Shown here in pieces: positions 1-4,398 of a stretch of 6,229 bases of DNA. The translations under genes were made by a program, and so were the position numbers. Position 1 is the first letter of the stretch. The number at the start of each line of letters is the position of its first letter. Source of the DNA: an uncultured Janibacter sp. (GTDB taxonomy: Bacteria; Actinomycetota; Actinomycetes; Actinomycetales; Dermatophilaceae). Under the pieces are notes generated by a model, which saw only the letters and a program-made list of their open reading frames with translations, was not told the DNA's origin and did no database searches. The stretch lies in the NCBI GenBank assembly GCA_946222495.1, contig CAMICF010000180.1:1-6229 (forward strand), written 5' to 3'.

Positions 1-236
1 TCGGCGATGACCTCGAGGCTCGCGCTCGTCGGGGCCTCGGGGAGGGTGATCTCGATCCGGGCACCGGTGGTGACGCGGGTCGACTTCCCGACCCCGGAGC
101 CGTCGATCTCCACGAGTCCCTCGGCCGCGAGGTCGGCGGCGCGCGTGCGGGAGAGGCCGAAGAGCCGCGCGACGGCGGCGTCGACCCGCTCTCCCTCGAG
201 GCCCTCGGGGACGAGGACGTTGCGGACATCACCCAT
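1..236 (-). CDS. RluA-family pseudouridine synthase, N-terminal S4 domain (partial, runs off left edge)
   Basis: Only the first ~78 codons are in the window; the frame stays open to base 1. The ATG at 234-236 is preceded by GGAGGA (bases 242-247 on the complement) at 5-nt spacing, so the start is well supported. The peptide begins MGDVRNVLVPEGLEGERVDA, then continues into an S4-type RNA-binding fold at about residues 15-65, with the LSRTRAADL helix and the GLVEIDG turn. The family isomerises uridine to pseudouridine in rRNA or tRNA (RluD-like enzymes act on 23S rRNA). The catalytic domain with its HRLD aspartate lies outside the window, so substrate class and activity cannot be judged. The start overlaps the lspA stop by 8 bp, indicating translational coupling. 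lspA followed by an RluA-family gene is a common order in Actinobacteria. Another S4 protein is possible but less likely in this position. Confidence 0.85.
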   Translation of the reverse strand, partial: MGDVRNVLVPEGLEGERVDAAVARLFGLSRTRAADLAAEGLVEIDGSGVGKSTRVTTGARIEITLPEAPTSASLEVIA

Positions 237-855
237 CGGTGTCCTCCGTGGTTCGGTGGCCCGTGGGGGCATCGGGGACGTGCTTCGGTCGAGAGCCGTC
301 CATGTCGGTGTTCGTGAAGACGAGCCACACGAGCAGGAGTGCGCCGCCGACGATCGCGATGTCCGCGATGTTGCCGACGAAGAGCCCGCCGTAGTCGACG
401 AAGTCGACGACGTGCCCGTGCAGCGGACCCGGCTCGCGGAAGATCCGGTCGTAGAGATTGCCCAGCGAGCCGCCGAGGAGCAGCCCGAGCGAGAGGCTCC
501 ACCGGGAGGACCCGATGCGGGGCAGGACGACGAGGATCGCCAGCGTGACCGCGGCGGCGATGAGGGTCATGACCCAGGTCATCGAGTCCCCGATGGAAAA
601 GGCCGCGCCGGAGTTGCGGATGAGGCGAAGGGAGAGGACGTCACCGACGAGCGGGACGACCCGCCCGTGGTCGAGGGCGCCGGTGGCCCAGACCTTGCTC
701 GCCTGGTCGACGACGAAGACGACCACGGCGGCGATGACGTACCAGAGGAGGACGCCGCGACCCCGCTTCGGTGGTCCCGCCTCGGCCCCGGTCTCGCCCG
801 TGGGCTCGGAGGGGGGATCTGTGGCGCTCAGCGGCGCTCCTGCTTGCTCTTGCAT
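229..855 (-). CDS. lspA: Lipoprotein signal peptidase (signal peptidase II)
   Basis: Membrane aspartyl protease that removes the signal peptide from diacylated prolipoproteins at the outer face of the cytoplasmic membrane. With the ATG at 853-855 it has 208 residues. About 34 cytoplasmic residues rich in Pro, Glu and Gly precede transmembrane segment 1 (about 35-51). Family motifs follow in order: VDQASK (D50), RNSGAAFSI (80-88), GNLYDR (132-137) and GNIADIAI (161-168). D136 and D165 match the catalytic aspartate pair; the other membrane segments lie near 94-112, 119-131 and 155-181. The C-terminal tail after residue 181 is hydrophilic. The ATG lies 28 bp inside the upstream zinc-finger gene and has no visible ribosome site. 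A CTG at residue 9 (base 831) has AGGAG at 5-nt spacing and a CTGA overlap with that gene's stop, so the true start is open. The enzyme identity is not in doubt. Confidence 0.95.
   Translation of the reverse strand: MQEQAGAPLSATDPPSEPTGETGAEAGPPKRGRGVLLWYVIAAVVVFVVDQASKVWATGALDHGRVVPLVGDVLSLRLIRNSGAAFSIGDSMTWVMTLIAAAVTLAILVVLPRIGSSRWSLSLGLLLGGSLGNLYDRIFREPGPLHGHVVDFVDYGGLFVGNIADIAIVGGALLLVWLVFTNTDMDGSRPKHVPDAPTGHRTTEDTDG
242..247 (-). promoter_or_regulatory. Ribosome binding site of the pseudouridine synthase gene
   Basis: GGAGGA on the complement, 5 nt upstream of the ATG at 236. It lies inside the last codons of lspA, so the downstream gene has its own strong ribosome site although the two reading frames overlap by 8 bp. 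Confidence 0.75.
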
Positions 856-1511
856 GACATGCACAGGGTCGCACGCGGATAGGCCTGCAGTCGAAGCTTG
901 CCCACCGGGTTGCCGCAGGACTCGCAGATGCCGTAGGTCCCGTCGTCGAGGCGCTCGACCGCGTGGAGGTTCTGCTCGAGACCCGTCCGGGCACCCGCGA
1001 CGAGGCTCAGCTCGTGCTCCCGCTCGAAGGACTTGGCCCCGGCATCGGCTTGGTCGTCGCCGGCCCCGTCGACCGGCTCCTTGAGGAAGGCGGTGAGCTC
1101 GGTCTCGGAGGCTTCGATCTCCGCGCGCAGCCGGGTGATCTCGGCCTCGAGGTCGGAGCGGACCTCCTTGAGCTCGGCGGGGGTCCAGGGCGACTCGTCC
1201 TCGCGGACGACGAGACGGGCGGCCTTCGCGGCCGTCGTCGTCCCCGCGCCGGTCTTCTTCTTCGCAGCGGACTTCTTCGCGGGCTTCTTCGCGGCCTTCG
1301 TGGGGGCCGGCGTGGTCGCCTTCGTCGCGGTCTTCTTCGCTGCGGTCTTCTGGGTGGCGGGCTTCTTCGCGGCAGACGTCTTCGTCGCCTTCTTCGCCCC
1401 CGTCGTGCCGTTGCTCGTTGCCGTCGTGGTCGCCTTCCCCTTGGTGGCGACCTTGGTGGTCGTCTTCTTCGCGGCCGTCTTCGCCTGCGTGGCCGTCTTC
1501 TTCGCCGCCAT
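828..1511 (-). CDS. DksA/TraR-type C4 zinc-finger protein with histone H1-like Lys/Ala tail
   Basis: 227 residues from the ATG at 1509-1511, which has GAGGA at 5-nt spacing. Residues 1-98 are a low-complexity basic tail of AAKK, ATK and TTK units. Residues 110-190 are a helical hairpin of the DksA type. A C4 zinc finger follows, CESC at 196-199 and CMSC at 217-220 (C-X2-C-X17-C-X2-C). At the hairpin tip, EPVDGA (145-150) aligns with DPVDRA of E. coli DksA, so the acidic DxxDxA motif is present as ExxDxA. DksA binds the RNA polymerase secondary channel and works with ppGpp. Whether this protein does so, or uses its tail on DNA or RNA like H1-type proteins, is inference. As I recall, a DksA-like gene also precedes lspA in Streptomyces. 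It has its own leader after the divIVA terminator and overlaps lspA. The tail is GC-biased like its neighbours and shows no sign of transfer. Confidence 0.9.
   Translation of the reverse strand: MAAKKTATQAKTAAKKTTTKVATKGKATTTATSNGTTGAKKATKTSAAKKPATQKTAAKKTATKATTPAPTKAAKKPAKKSAAKKKTGAGTTTAAKAARLVVREDESPWTPAELKEVRSDLEAEITRLRAEIEASETELTAFLKEPVDGAGDDQADAGAKSFEREHELSLVAGARTGLEQNLHAVERLDDGTYGICESCGNPVGKLRLQAYPRATLCMSCKSKQERR
1218..1511 (-). repeat. Degenerate Lys/Ala/Thr-coding repeat (H1-like tail)
   Basis: The first ~98 codons of the zinc-finger gene are an irregular repeat of short units such as AAKK, ATKA and TTTK, encoded by GCC/GCG, AAG and ACC/ACG codons. On the plus strand this appears as recurring cttcttcgc. 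Units vary in length, so this is composition-driven rather than a strict tandem array. Similar tails occur at the C-terminus of actinobacterial HupB/HupS and in bacterial H1-like proteins; here the tail is N-terminal. Confidence 0.75.
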
Positions 1512-1516
1512 GACCG

Positions 1517-1521
1517 TCCTC
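1517..1521 (-). promoter_or_regulatory. Ribosome binding site of the DksA/TraR-like gene
   Basis: GAGGA on the complement, 5 nt before the ATG at 1511. It decides the start in favour of MAAKKTATQ over an upstream in-frame ATG at 1547, which would add 12 residues and has no ribosome site. Confidence 0.7.
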
Positions 1522-1529
1522 GGTAGTAG

Positions 1530-1553
1530 AGGTCCGTGCCCCTGCACGGACCT
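1530..1553 (-). promoter_or_regulatory. Perfect 10-bp hairpin in the leader of the DksA/TraR-like gene
   Basis: Arms AGGTCCGTGC (1530-1539) and GCACGGACCT (1544-1553) are perfect complements around a 4-nt loop. The hairpin ends 18 nt before the start codon and 8 nt before the ribosome site. There is no U-run after it, and it sits directly ahead of a coding region, so a leader structure or a protein-binding palindrome is more likely than a terminator. Its role is unknown. Confidence 0.55.
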
Positions 1554-1563
1554 GAGTCAACGC

Positions 1564-1569
1564 AGGGTA
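1564..1569 (-). promoter_or_regulatory. Candidate -10 box (TACCCT) for the DksA-like/lspA/rlu block
   Basis: TACCCT on the complement fits the loose actinobacterial TANNNT -10 pattern and would start transcription just before the 10-bp hairpin at 1530-1553. I see no convincing -35 hexamer at 16-19 nt upstream. A TTGACT at 1555-1560 lies downstream of this box and has no -10 at usable spacing. A promoter is expected somewhere in 1512-1628 because the divIVA terminator precedes it, but this exact site is a weak call. Confidence 0.25.
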
Positions 1570-1627
1570 CGCCGATTCGGGGCCCAACGGGCCATGGAAC
1601 GCGCCGCCTTTCCCCAGCGGACATGCA

Positions 1628-1665
1628 CGAGGCGGCGGTGCCCCCTTCGGGACACCGCCGCCTCG
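1628..1665 (-). terminator. Strong hairpin terminator downstream of divIVA
   Basis: A 13-bp perfect stem (1628-1640 with 1653-1665, core GAGGCGGCGGTG/CACCGCCGCCTC) continues past one C-A mismatch into 3 more pairs and a CTTC loop (1645-1648). It begins 32 nt after the divIVA stop. No U-tract follows on either strand, which is common for actinobacterial terminators. It marks the border between the division block and the DksA-like/lspA block. Confidence 0.75.
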
Positions 1666-1671
1666 GACGTC

Positions 1672-1688
1672 GACCGGGGGTCCCGGTC
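1672..1688 (-). terminator. Second, smaller hairpin between divIVA stop and main terminator
   Basis: Arms GACCGGG (1672-1678) and CCCGGTC (1682-1688) with a 3-nt loop, starting 9 nt after the divIVA stop codon. It forms a tandem pair with the larger hairpin at 1628-1665 and may assist termination or protect the 3' end of the divIVA transcript. Confidence 0.45.
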
Positions 1689-1697
1689 AGGGGGTGA

Positions 1698-2771
1698 TCA
1701 CTGCTTCGGGCCGGCCTCGGGGGTCGCCTGCGGGGCGGCCTGAGGAGTGGCCTGCGAGGCGCCCTGGGACCTGGCCTGCGGCGCGTTCTGCGGAGCAGCC
1801 TTCGGCGCGGACTCGAGGGTCCGGAGCTGGCCGGAGATGAACTCCTTGAGGTTGCGACGGTAGTCGCGCTCGAAGGTCGTCAGCTCCGCGATCCGACGCT
1901 CGATCGTCGTCTTCTGCGCGTTGAGGTCGTCGAGGATCGTCTTGCGCTTGTTCTCGGCCTCGGTGACGAGAGTGGTCGACTTCGTCTGGGCGTCGGAGAG
2001 CATCTTGTCGCGCTGGGACGTGCCCTCGCCGATGAACTGGTCGCGCTTGCCCTGACCCGTCTTGATGAACTCGTCGTGCTTGCTCTGACCGGTGGACAGG
2101 AGCTCGTCGTGCTTGCGCTGGGCCTCGGCGATCATCGTGTCGCGCTGGGTCTTGCCCTCGGCGACGTGCTCGTCGTGGAGCCGCTGGGCGAGGGCGATGA
2201 GACCGGAGGCGCTGGCGCCACCACCGGCAGCGGCGGCCATCTCGCCGGAGCCGCCGTCCTTCGCGGAGGCGACGGGCTCCGCGCCAGCCTGCTCCTCGCG
2301 CTGCTTGGCCTCGGCCTCGGCCTTCTCGGCACGCTCGTTGGCGGCCTGGATGCGCTCCTGTGCGGCGCGCTCGGCCTCGTCGGCGCGAGCCTTGGCGTCC
2401 GCGGCGTCGGCACGGGCGCCCTTGCGGCCCTTGCCACCCTGCTCGAGCTCACCGACGCGCTTCTCGGACTCCGCCCGGGCGGCGGTCTCCTTGTCGAAGC
2501 GAGCCTGGACCTCCTCGAGACGGGCCTTGAGGTCCTTGTTCTCGCGGACGAGGTCCTCGTCGGAGGCACCGCCAGCGGCGGCGGGGACGACGGTGGTGTC
2601 GCCGCTGCCGTCCTGCGCACGGGCCCGGATGTCCTCCGAGTCCTTGACCATGCGACGCATCTCGGCCACGACCTCGTCGAGGAAGTCGTCGACCTCCCGC
2701 TCGTCGTAGCCACGACGGAACTGGGTCTGGGTGAAGGTCTTGTTGAGGACGTCCTCGGGCGTGAGCGCCAT
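1698..2771 (-). CDS. divIVA: Polar growth and division protein DivIVA (Wag31)
   Basis: 357 residues from an ATG with AGGAGG 4 nt upstream. DivIVA binds negatively curved membrane at poles and septa; in Actinobacteria it recruits the wall-elongation machinery. Residues 1-41 (MALTPEDVLNKTF, then FRRGYDEREVDDFLDEV) are the conserved membrane-binding domain. A spacer rich in Gly/Ala (about 52-70) leads to a first coiled coil (72-162, heptad-like, Ala/Glu/Lys-rich with a Gly break at 111-119). After a Gly/Ala/Ser break (171-190) comes a second coiled coil built of 11-residue repeats (194-281 clearly, fading to about 303). The end is a tail of ~36 residues rich in Pro, Gln and Ala (322-357). Mycobacterial Wag31 is around 260 residues, so this one is long, mainly through the extra coil and tail. 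It follows yggT after 70 nt containing a stem-loop and ends at tandem hairpins. It may have its own promoter, which I cannot locate. Confidence 0.95.
   Translation of the reverse strand: MALTPEDVLNKTFTQTQFRRGYDEREVDDFLDEVVAEMRRMVKDSEDIRARAQDGSGDTTVVPAAAGGASDEDLVRENKDLKARLEEVQARFDKETAARAESEKRVGELEQGGKGRKGARADAADAKARADEAERAAQERIQAANERAEKAEAEAKQREEQAGAEPVASAKDGGSGEMAAAAGGGASASGLIALAQRLHDEHVAEGKTQRDTMIAEAQRKHDELLSTGQSKHDEFIKTGQGKRDQFIGEGTSQRDKMLSDAQTKSTTLVTEAENKRKTILDDLNAQKTTIERRIAELTTFERDYRRNLKEFISGQLRTLESAPKAAPQNAPQARSQGASQATPQAAPQATPEAGPKQ
1929..2192 (-). repeat. Eight tandem 33-bp units encoding 11-residue coiled-coil repeats in DivIVA
   Basis: Residues 194-281 divide without gaps into 11-residue units: LAQRLHDEHVA, EGKTQRDTMIA, EAQRKHDELLS, TGQSKHDEFIK, TGQGKRDQFIG, EGTSQRDKMLS, DAQTKSTTLVT, EAENKRKTILD. 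The pattern is roughly (E/T)(G/A)QxK(H/R)D-x-(hydrophobic)(I/L)x. Units 4 and 5 are the most alike at DNA level. The register continues more loosely through DLNAQKTTIER and RIAELTTFERD. A hendecad period is typical of coiled coils with little supercoil. Confidence 0.85.
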
Positions 2772-2775
2772 GCTT

Positions 2776-2781
2776 CCTCCT
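2776..2781 (-). promoter_or_regulatory. Strong ribosome binding site of divIVA
   Basis: AGGAGG on the complement, 4 nt before the ATG at 2771, the best Shine-Dalgarno match in the window. It agrees with the high expression expected of DivIVA. Confidence 0.8.
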
Positions 2782-2796
2782 GAACGATCGGACGAT

Positions 2797-2838
2797 GGAC
2801 GGCTCGTACGGCGCTGGGCGCGTACGACATCACCGTCC
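2797..2838 (-). promoter_or_regulatory. Interrupted stem-loop between yggT and divIVA
   Basis: Outer arms GGACGG (2797-2802) and CCGTCC (2833-2838), inner arms TCGTACG (2804-2810) and CGTACGA (2821-2827), joined by 1 nt on one side and 5 nt on the other, with a 10-nt loop. It starts 3 nt after the yggT stop and ends 25 nt before the divIVA start, outside the ribosome site. It could be a weak yggT terminator, a processing site, or a structured divIVA leader. The TCGTACG..CGTACGA part alone could also be a protein-binding inverted repeat. Confidence 0.5.
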
Positions 2839-2841
2839 AGA

Positions 2842-3117
2842 CTAGACGATGGCCCGGAGGATCGAGACCAGGAGGATGAGGACGAGGAAGGCGAGGTCGA
2901 TGGCCACTCCCCCGAGCCGCAGCGGCGGGATGACCCGACGGATGGCCTTCAGGGGTGGGTCGGTGAGGCTGTAGATCACCTCGGCGACGACGAGGATGGG
3001 ACCGCTCGGTCGCCAGTCGCGGGCGAAGACCTGGATCCACTCGAAGATCAGTCGCCCGATGAGGATGTAGAAGTAGATGCTCAGCAGCAGGTCGAGCACC
3101 GAACGGACGATCTCCAT
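2842..3117 (-). CDS. yggT: YggT/YlmG-family small membrane protein
   Basis: 91 residues, the usual size for a single-unit YggT protein. Two hydrophobic segments are visible: about residues 5-31 (LDLLLSIYFYILIGRLIFEW) and 68-91 (GGVAIDLAFLVLILLVSIL). Between them lies the conserved loop with YSLTDPPLKAIRRVIPP, where the TDP and IPP motifs are family hallmarks. YggT homologues sit in the membrane; genetic context and plant YlmG data link the family to division or nucleoid distribution, but no biochemical activity is established. The ATG at 3115-3117 has no strong ribosome site, and translation may depend on the sepF transcript 56 nt upstream. A hairpin lies in that gap. The position between sepF and divIVA matches other actinobacterial dcw clusters. 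Confidence 0.9.
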   Translation of the reverse strand: MEIVRSVLDLLLSIYFYILIGRLIFEWIQVFARDWRPSGPILVVAEVIYSLTDPPLKAIRRVIPPLRLGGVAIDLAFLVLILLVSILRAIV

Positions 3118-3139
3118 GCGGTCAGCCTAGGTGGGTGTC

Positions 3140-3166
3140 CCGGGCCCCCGTCGCGCGGGGCCCCGG
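3140..3166 (-). terminator. GC-rich hairpin between sepF and yggT
   Basis: Arms 3140-3150 and 3156-3166 pair over 11 positions with one C-C mismatch (5 + 5 pairs) around a TCGCG loop, starting 7 nt after the sepF stop. No U-tract follows. It may reduce read-through from sepF into yggT or stabilise the upstream transcript; a full stop is not shown. Confidence 0.5.
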
Positions 3167-3173
3167 TGAGGAC

Positions 3174-3644
3174 TCAGGACTGGTTGAAGAGCGCGCGGGC
3201 CTGCTGGGTCTCGCCGCCCTCGGCCTCGACCTCGATGTGCTCCGGCGAGAGCAGGAAGACCTTGTTGGTGACGCGCTCGATGGAGCCGTGCAGACCGAAG
3301 ACGAGGCCGGCCGCGAAGTCCACGAGACGCTTGGCGTCGGAGTCGTCCATGTCCGAGAGGTTCATGATCACCGGGGTGTTGCTCCGGAAGCTCTCGCCGA
3401 TGGCGCGCGCGTCGTTGTAGGTGCTCGGGTGGATCGTCGTGATGCGGTTCATCTGGGTGACCTCCACCTCGCGCACGGCCGCCGGGGCCTGGACGCGACG
3501 GATCGGGGTGACCTCCGCGGCGCGCTCCTCCTCGTACACCTCGTGACCGGCGTCGTAGTCGTCGATGTACTCGTCGTACTCGTCGTAGCGCTTGTCGTCC
3601 TCAGCGAGGCCGAGGTAGACCATCGCGGTCCGAAGTGCCGTCAT
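3174..3644 (-). CDS. sepF: Cell division protein SepF (FtsZ membrane anchor)
   Basis: 156 residues from the ATG at 3642-3644, chosen because AAGGA lies 7 nt upstream and MTALRTAMVYLGLAEDD is the family's amphipathic membrane helix. An in-frame ATG at 3734 would add 30 unrelated residues and overlap yggS. SepF binds the FtsZ C-terminal peptide and tethers the Z-ring to the membrane; Actinobacteria lacking FtsA depend on it. Layout: membrane helix (1-14), acidic Tyr-rich linker (16-40, with YDEYDEYIDDYD), then the SepF fold (about 67-142) with NRITTIHPSTYNDARAIGE, the VIMNLSDMD strand, AKRLVDFAAGLVFGL and the terminal strand VFLLSPEHIEV. A short polar tail follows. It lies 46 nt after yggS, and its partner ftsZ is three genes upstream in the same direction. 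Confidence 0.95.
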   Translation of the reverse strand: MTALRTAMVYLGLAEDDKRYDEYDEYIDDYDAGHEVYEEERAAEVTPIRRVQAPAAVREVEVTQMNRITTIHPSTYNDARAIGESFRSNTPVIMNLSDMDDSDAKRLVDFAAGLVFGLHGSIERVTNKVFLLSPEHIEVEAEGGETQQARALFNQS

Positions 3645-3651
3645 GTCCTCA

Positions 3652-3656
3652 TCCTT
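3652..3656 (-). promoter_or_regulatory. Ribosome binding site of sepF
   Basis: AAGGA on the complement, 7 nt before the ATG at 3644; a closer GAGGA at 3646-3650 is too near the start to be preferred. It supports the short SepF form beginning MTALRTAMVY. Confidence 0.6.
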
Positions 3657-3690
3657 ACAAAATCTGGGTGCCTCGTCGGTGTCACCGAAG

Positions 3691-4398
3691 TTACCGGTGT
3701 GACGGACGAGTTCCGAGGATTGCCGTCCCGACACGCAGGTGTGTCGCTCCGTGACGCACCGCGGCCTCGAGGTCGCCGCTCATCCCGGCGGAGACCCAGT
3801 CCGCCCCCGGGTGGTCGGCGCGCAGCGCCGCGGAGAGCCCGGCCAGCCGCTCGAAGGCGGGACCCGGGTCCGCCCCGAGGGGGGCGACGGCCATGAGCCC
3901 ACCGAGACGAAGGGAGTCGCTCCCCGCGATCTCCTCGGCGAGGGCGGGCACGTCCTCCGGCCGCGCCCCACCGCGGCCCGAGCCGGCGTGGGCATCGAGG
4001 TCGACCTGGACGAGCGCGGTCAGCTCGCGACCCGCGGCGGTGGCCCCTCGGTCGAGCGCGGCGACGATCTTCGACCGGTCGACCGACTGGACGACGTCGG
4101 CCCAGCGGGTCACGGCACCGGCCTTCTTGGACTGGAGCTGCCCGATGAAGTGCGTGCGCACCCCCTCGGGTGTGCCGCCGTCCGCGAGCTTCGCCGAGGC
4201 CTCCTGCTCGCGGTTCTCCCCCACGTCCCGCACCCCGAGGCCGGCGAGCAGATCGAGGTCACTGCGCGGGAAGAACTTCGTCACGACGACGAGGTGGACG
4301 TCTTCGCGGGCACGGCCTGCGGCAGCGCAGGCGGCGGCGATCCGGTCCTCGACGGCCGCCAGGTGGGTCGCCAGCTCGGCCCGTCGCTCCTCGCTCAC
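3691..4398 (-). CDS. yggS: YggS/PLPBP-family pyridoxal phosphate homeostasis protein
   Basis: 235 residues from a GTG at 4396-4398 that overlaps the pgeF stop as GTGA, so translation is probably coupled. The fold is an alanine-racemase-like TIM barrel without racemase activity that binds pyridoxal 5'-phosphate and controls its level and that of linked amino-acid pools. Visible motifs: VVVTKFF with the PLP-binding lysine K41, GENREQE (60-66; usually GENYVQE), HFIGQLQSKK (83-92), QSVDR (104-108), LMAVAP (168-173), and the phosphate-binding end SAGMSGDLEAAVRHG with LRVGTAILG (203-229). Length is normal. The usual SMGMS is SAGMS here, a mild change. It stays next to ftsZ and sepF in many Gram-positives, though the protein has no proven direct role in division. 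Confidence 0.95.
   Translation of the reverse strand: MSEERRAELATHLAAVEDRIAAACAAAGRAREDVHLVVVTKFFPRSDLDLLAGLGVRDVGENREQEASAKLADGGTPEGVRTHFIGQLQSKKAGAVTRWADVVQSVDRSKIVAALDRGATAAGRELTALVQVDLDAHAGSGRGGARPEDVPALAEEIAGSDSLRLGGLMAVAPLGADPGPAFERLAGLSAALRADHPGADWVSAGMSGDLEAAVRHGATHLRVGTAILGTRPSHR

Noticed and set aside
7..882. Plus-strand open frame of 291 codons opposite lspA and the pseudouridine synthase gene
   Set aside because: Asp/Glu/Gly/Arg-rich low-complexity product, no family resemblance, entirely antisense to two recognised genes.
1555..1560. TTGACT as a -35 box for the DksA-like gene
   Set aside because: No TANNNT -10 occurs at 16-19 nt downstream; the only similar hexamer, TCTACT, is about 25 nt away and the hairpin occupies the spacer.
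856..1587. N-terminal extension of the LspA frame into the zinc-finger gene (open for 452 codons in total)
   Set aside because: The added residues are His/Glu/Arg-rich read-through of the overlapping gene in another frame; the LspA fold begins after residue ~34 of the shorter form.
1581..1593. GGCCC/GGGCC inverted repeat as a terminator or operator
   Set aside because: Arms are only 5 bp, which is expected by chance in such GC-rich DNA, and nothing else supports it.
963..1743. Plus-strand open frames opposite the Lys/Ala tail, with hydrophobic Phe/Val/Ala-rich stretches resembling membrane segments
   Set aside because: The hydrophobicity is simply the complement of AAG and GCC codons (CTT/TTC and GGC). 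No ribosome site or conserved motif; the minus-strand product has a clear zinc finger.
2076..2783. Long plus-strand open frame opposite divIVA (235 codons)
   Set aside because: It is the antisense of a well-supported divIVA gene, rich in Leu/Gly/Val as expected from a GC-rich complement, with no recognisable motif. Long shadow frames are normal at this GC content.
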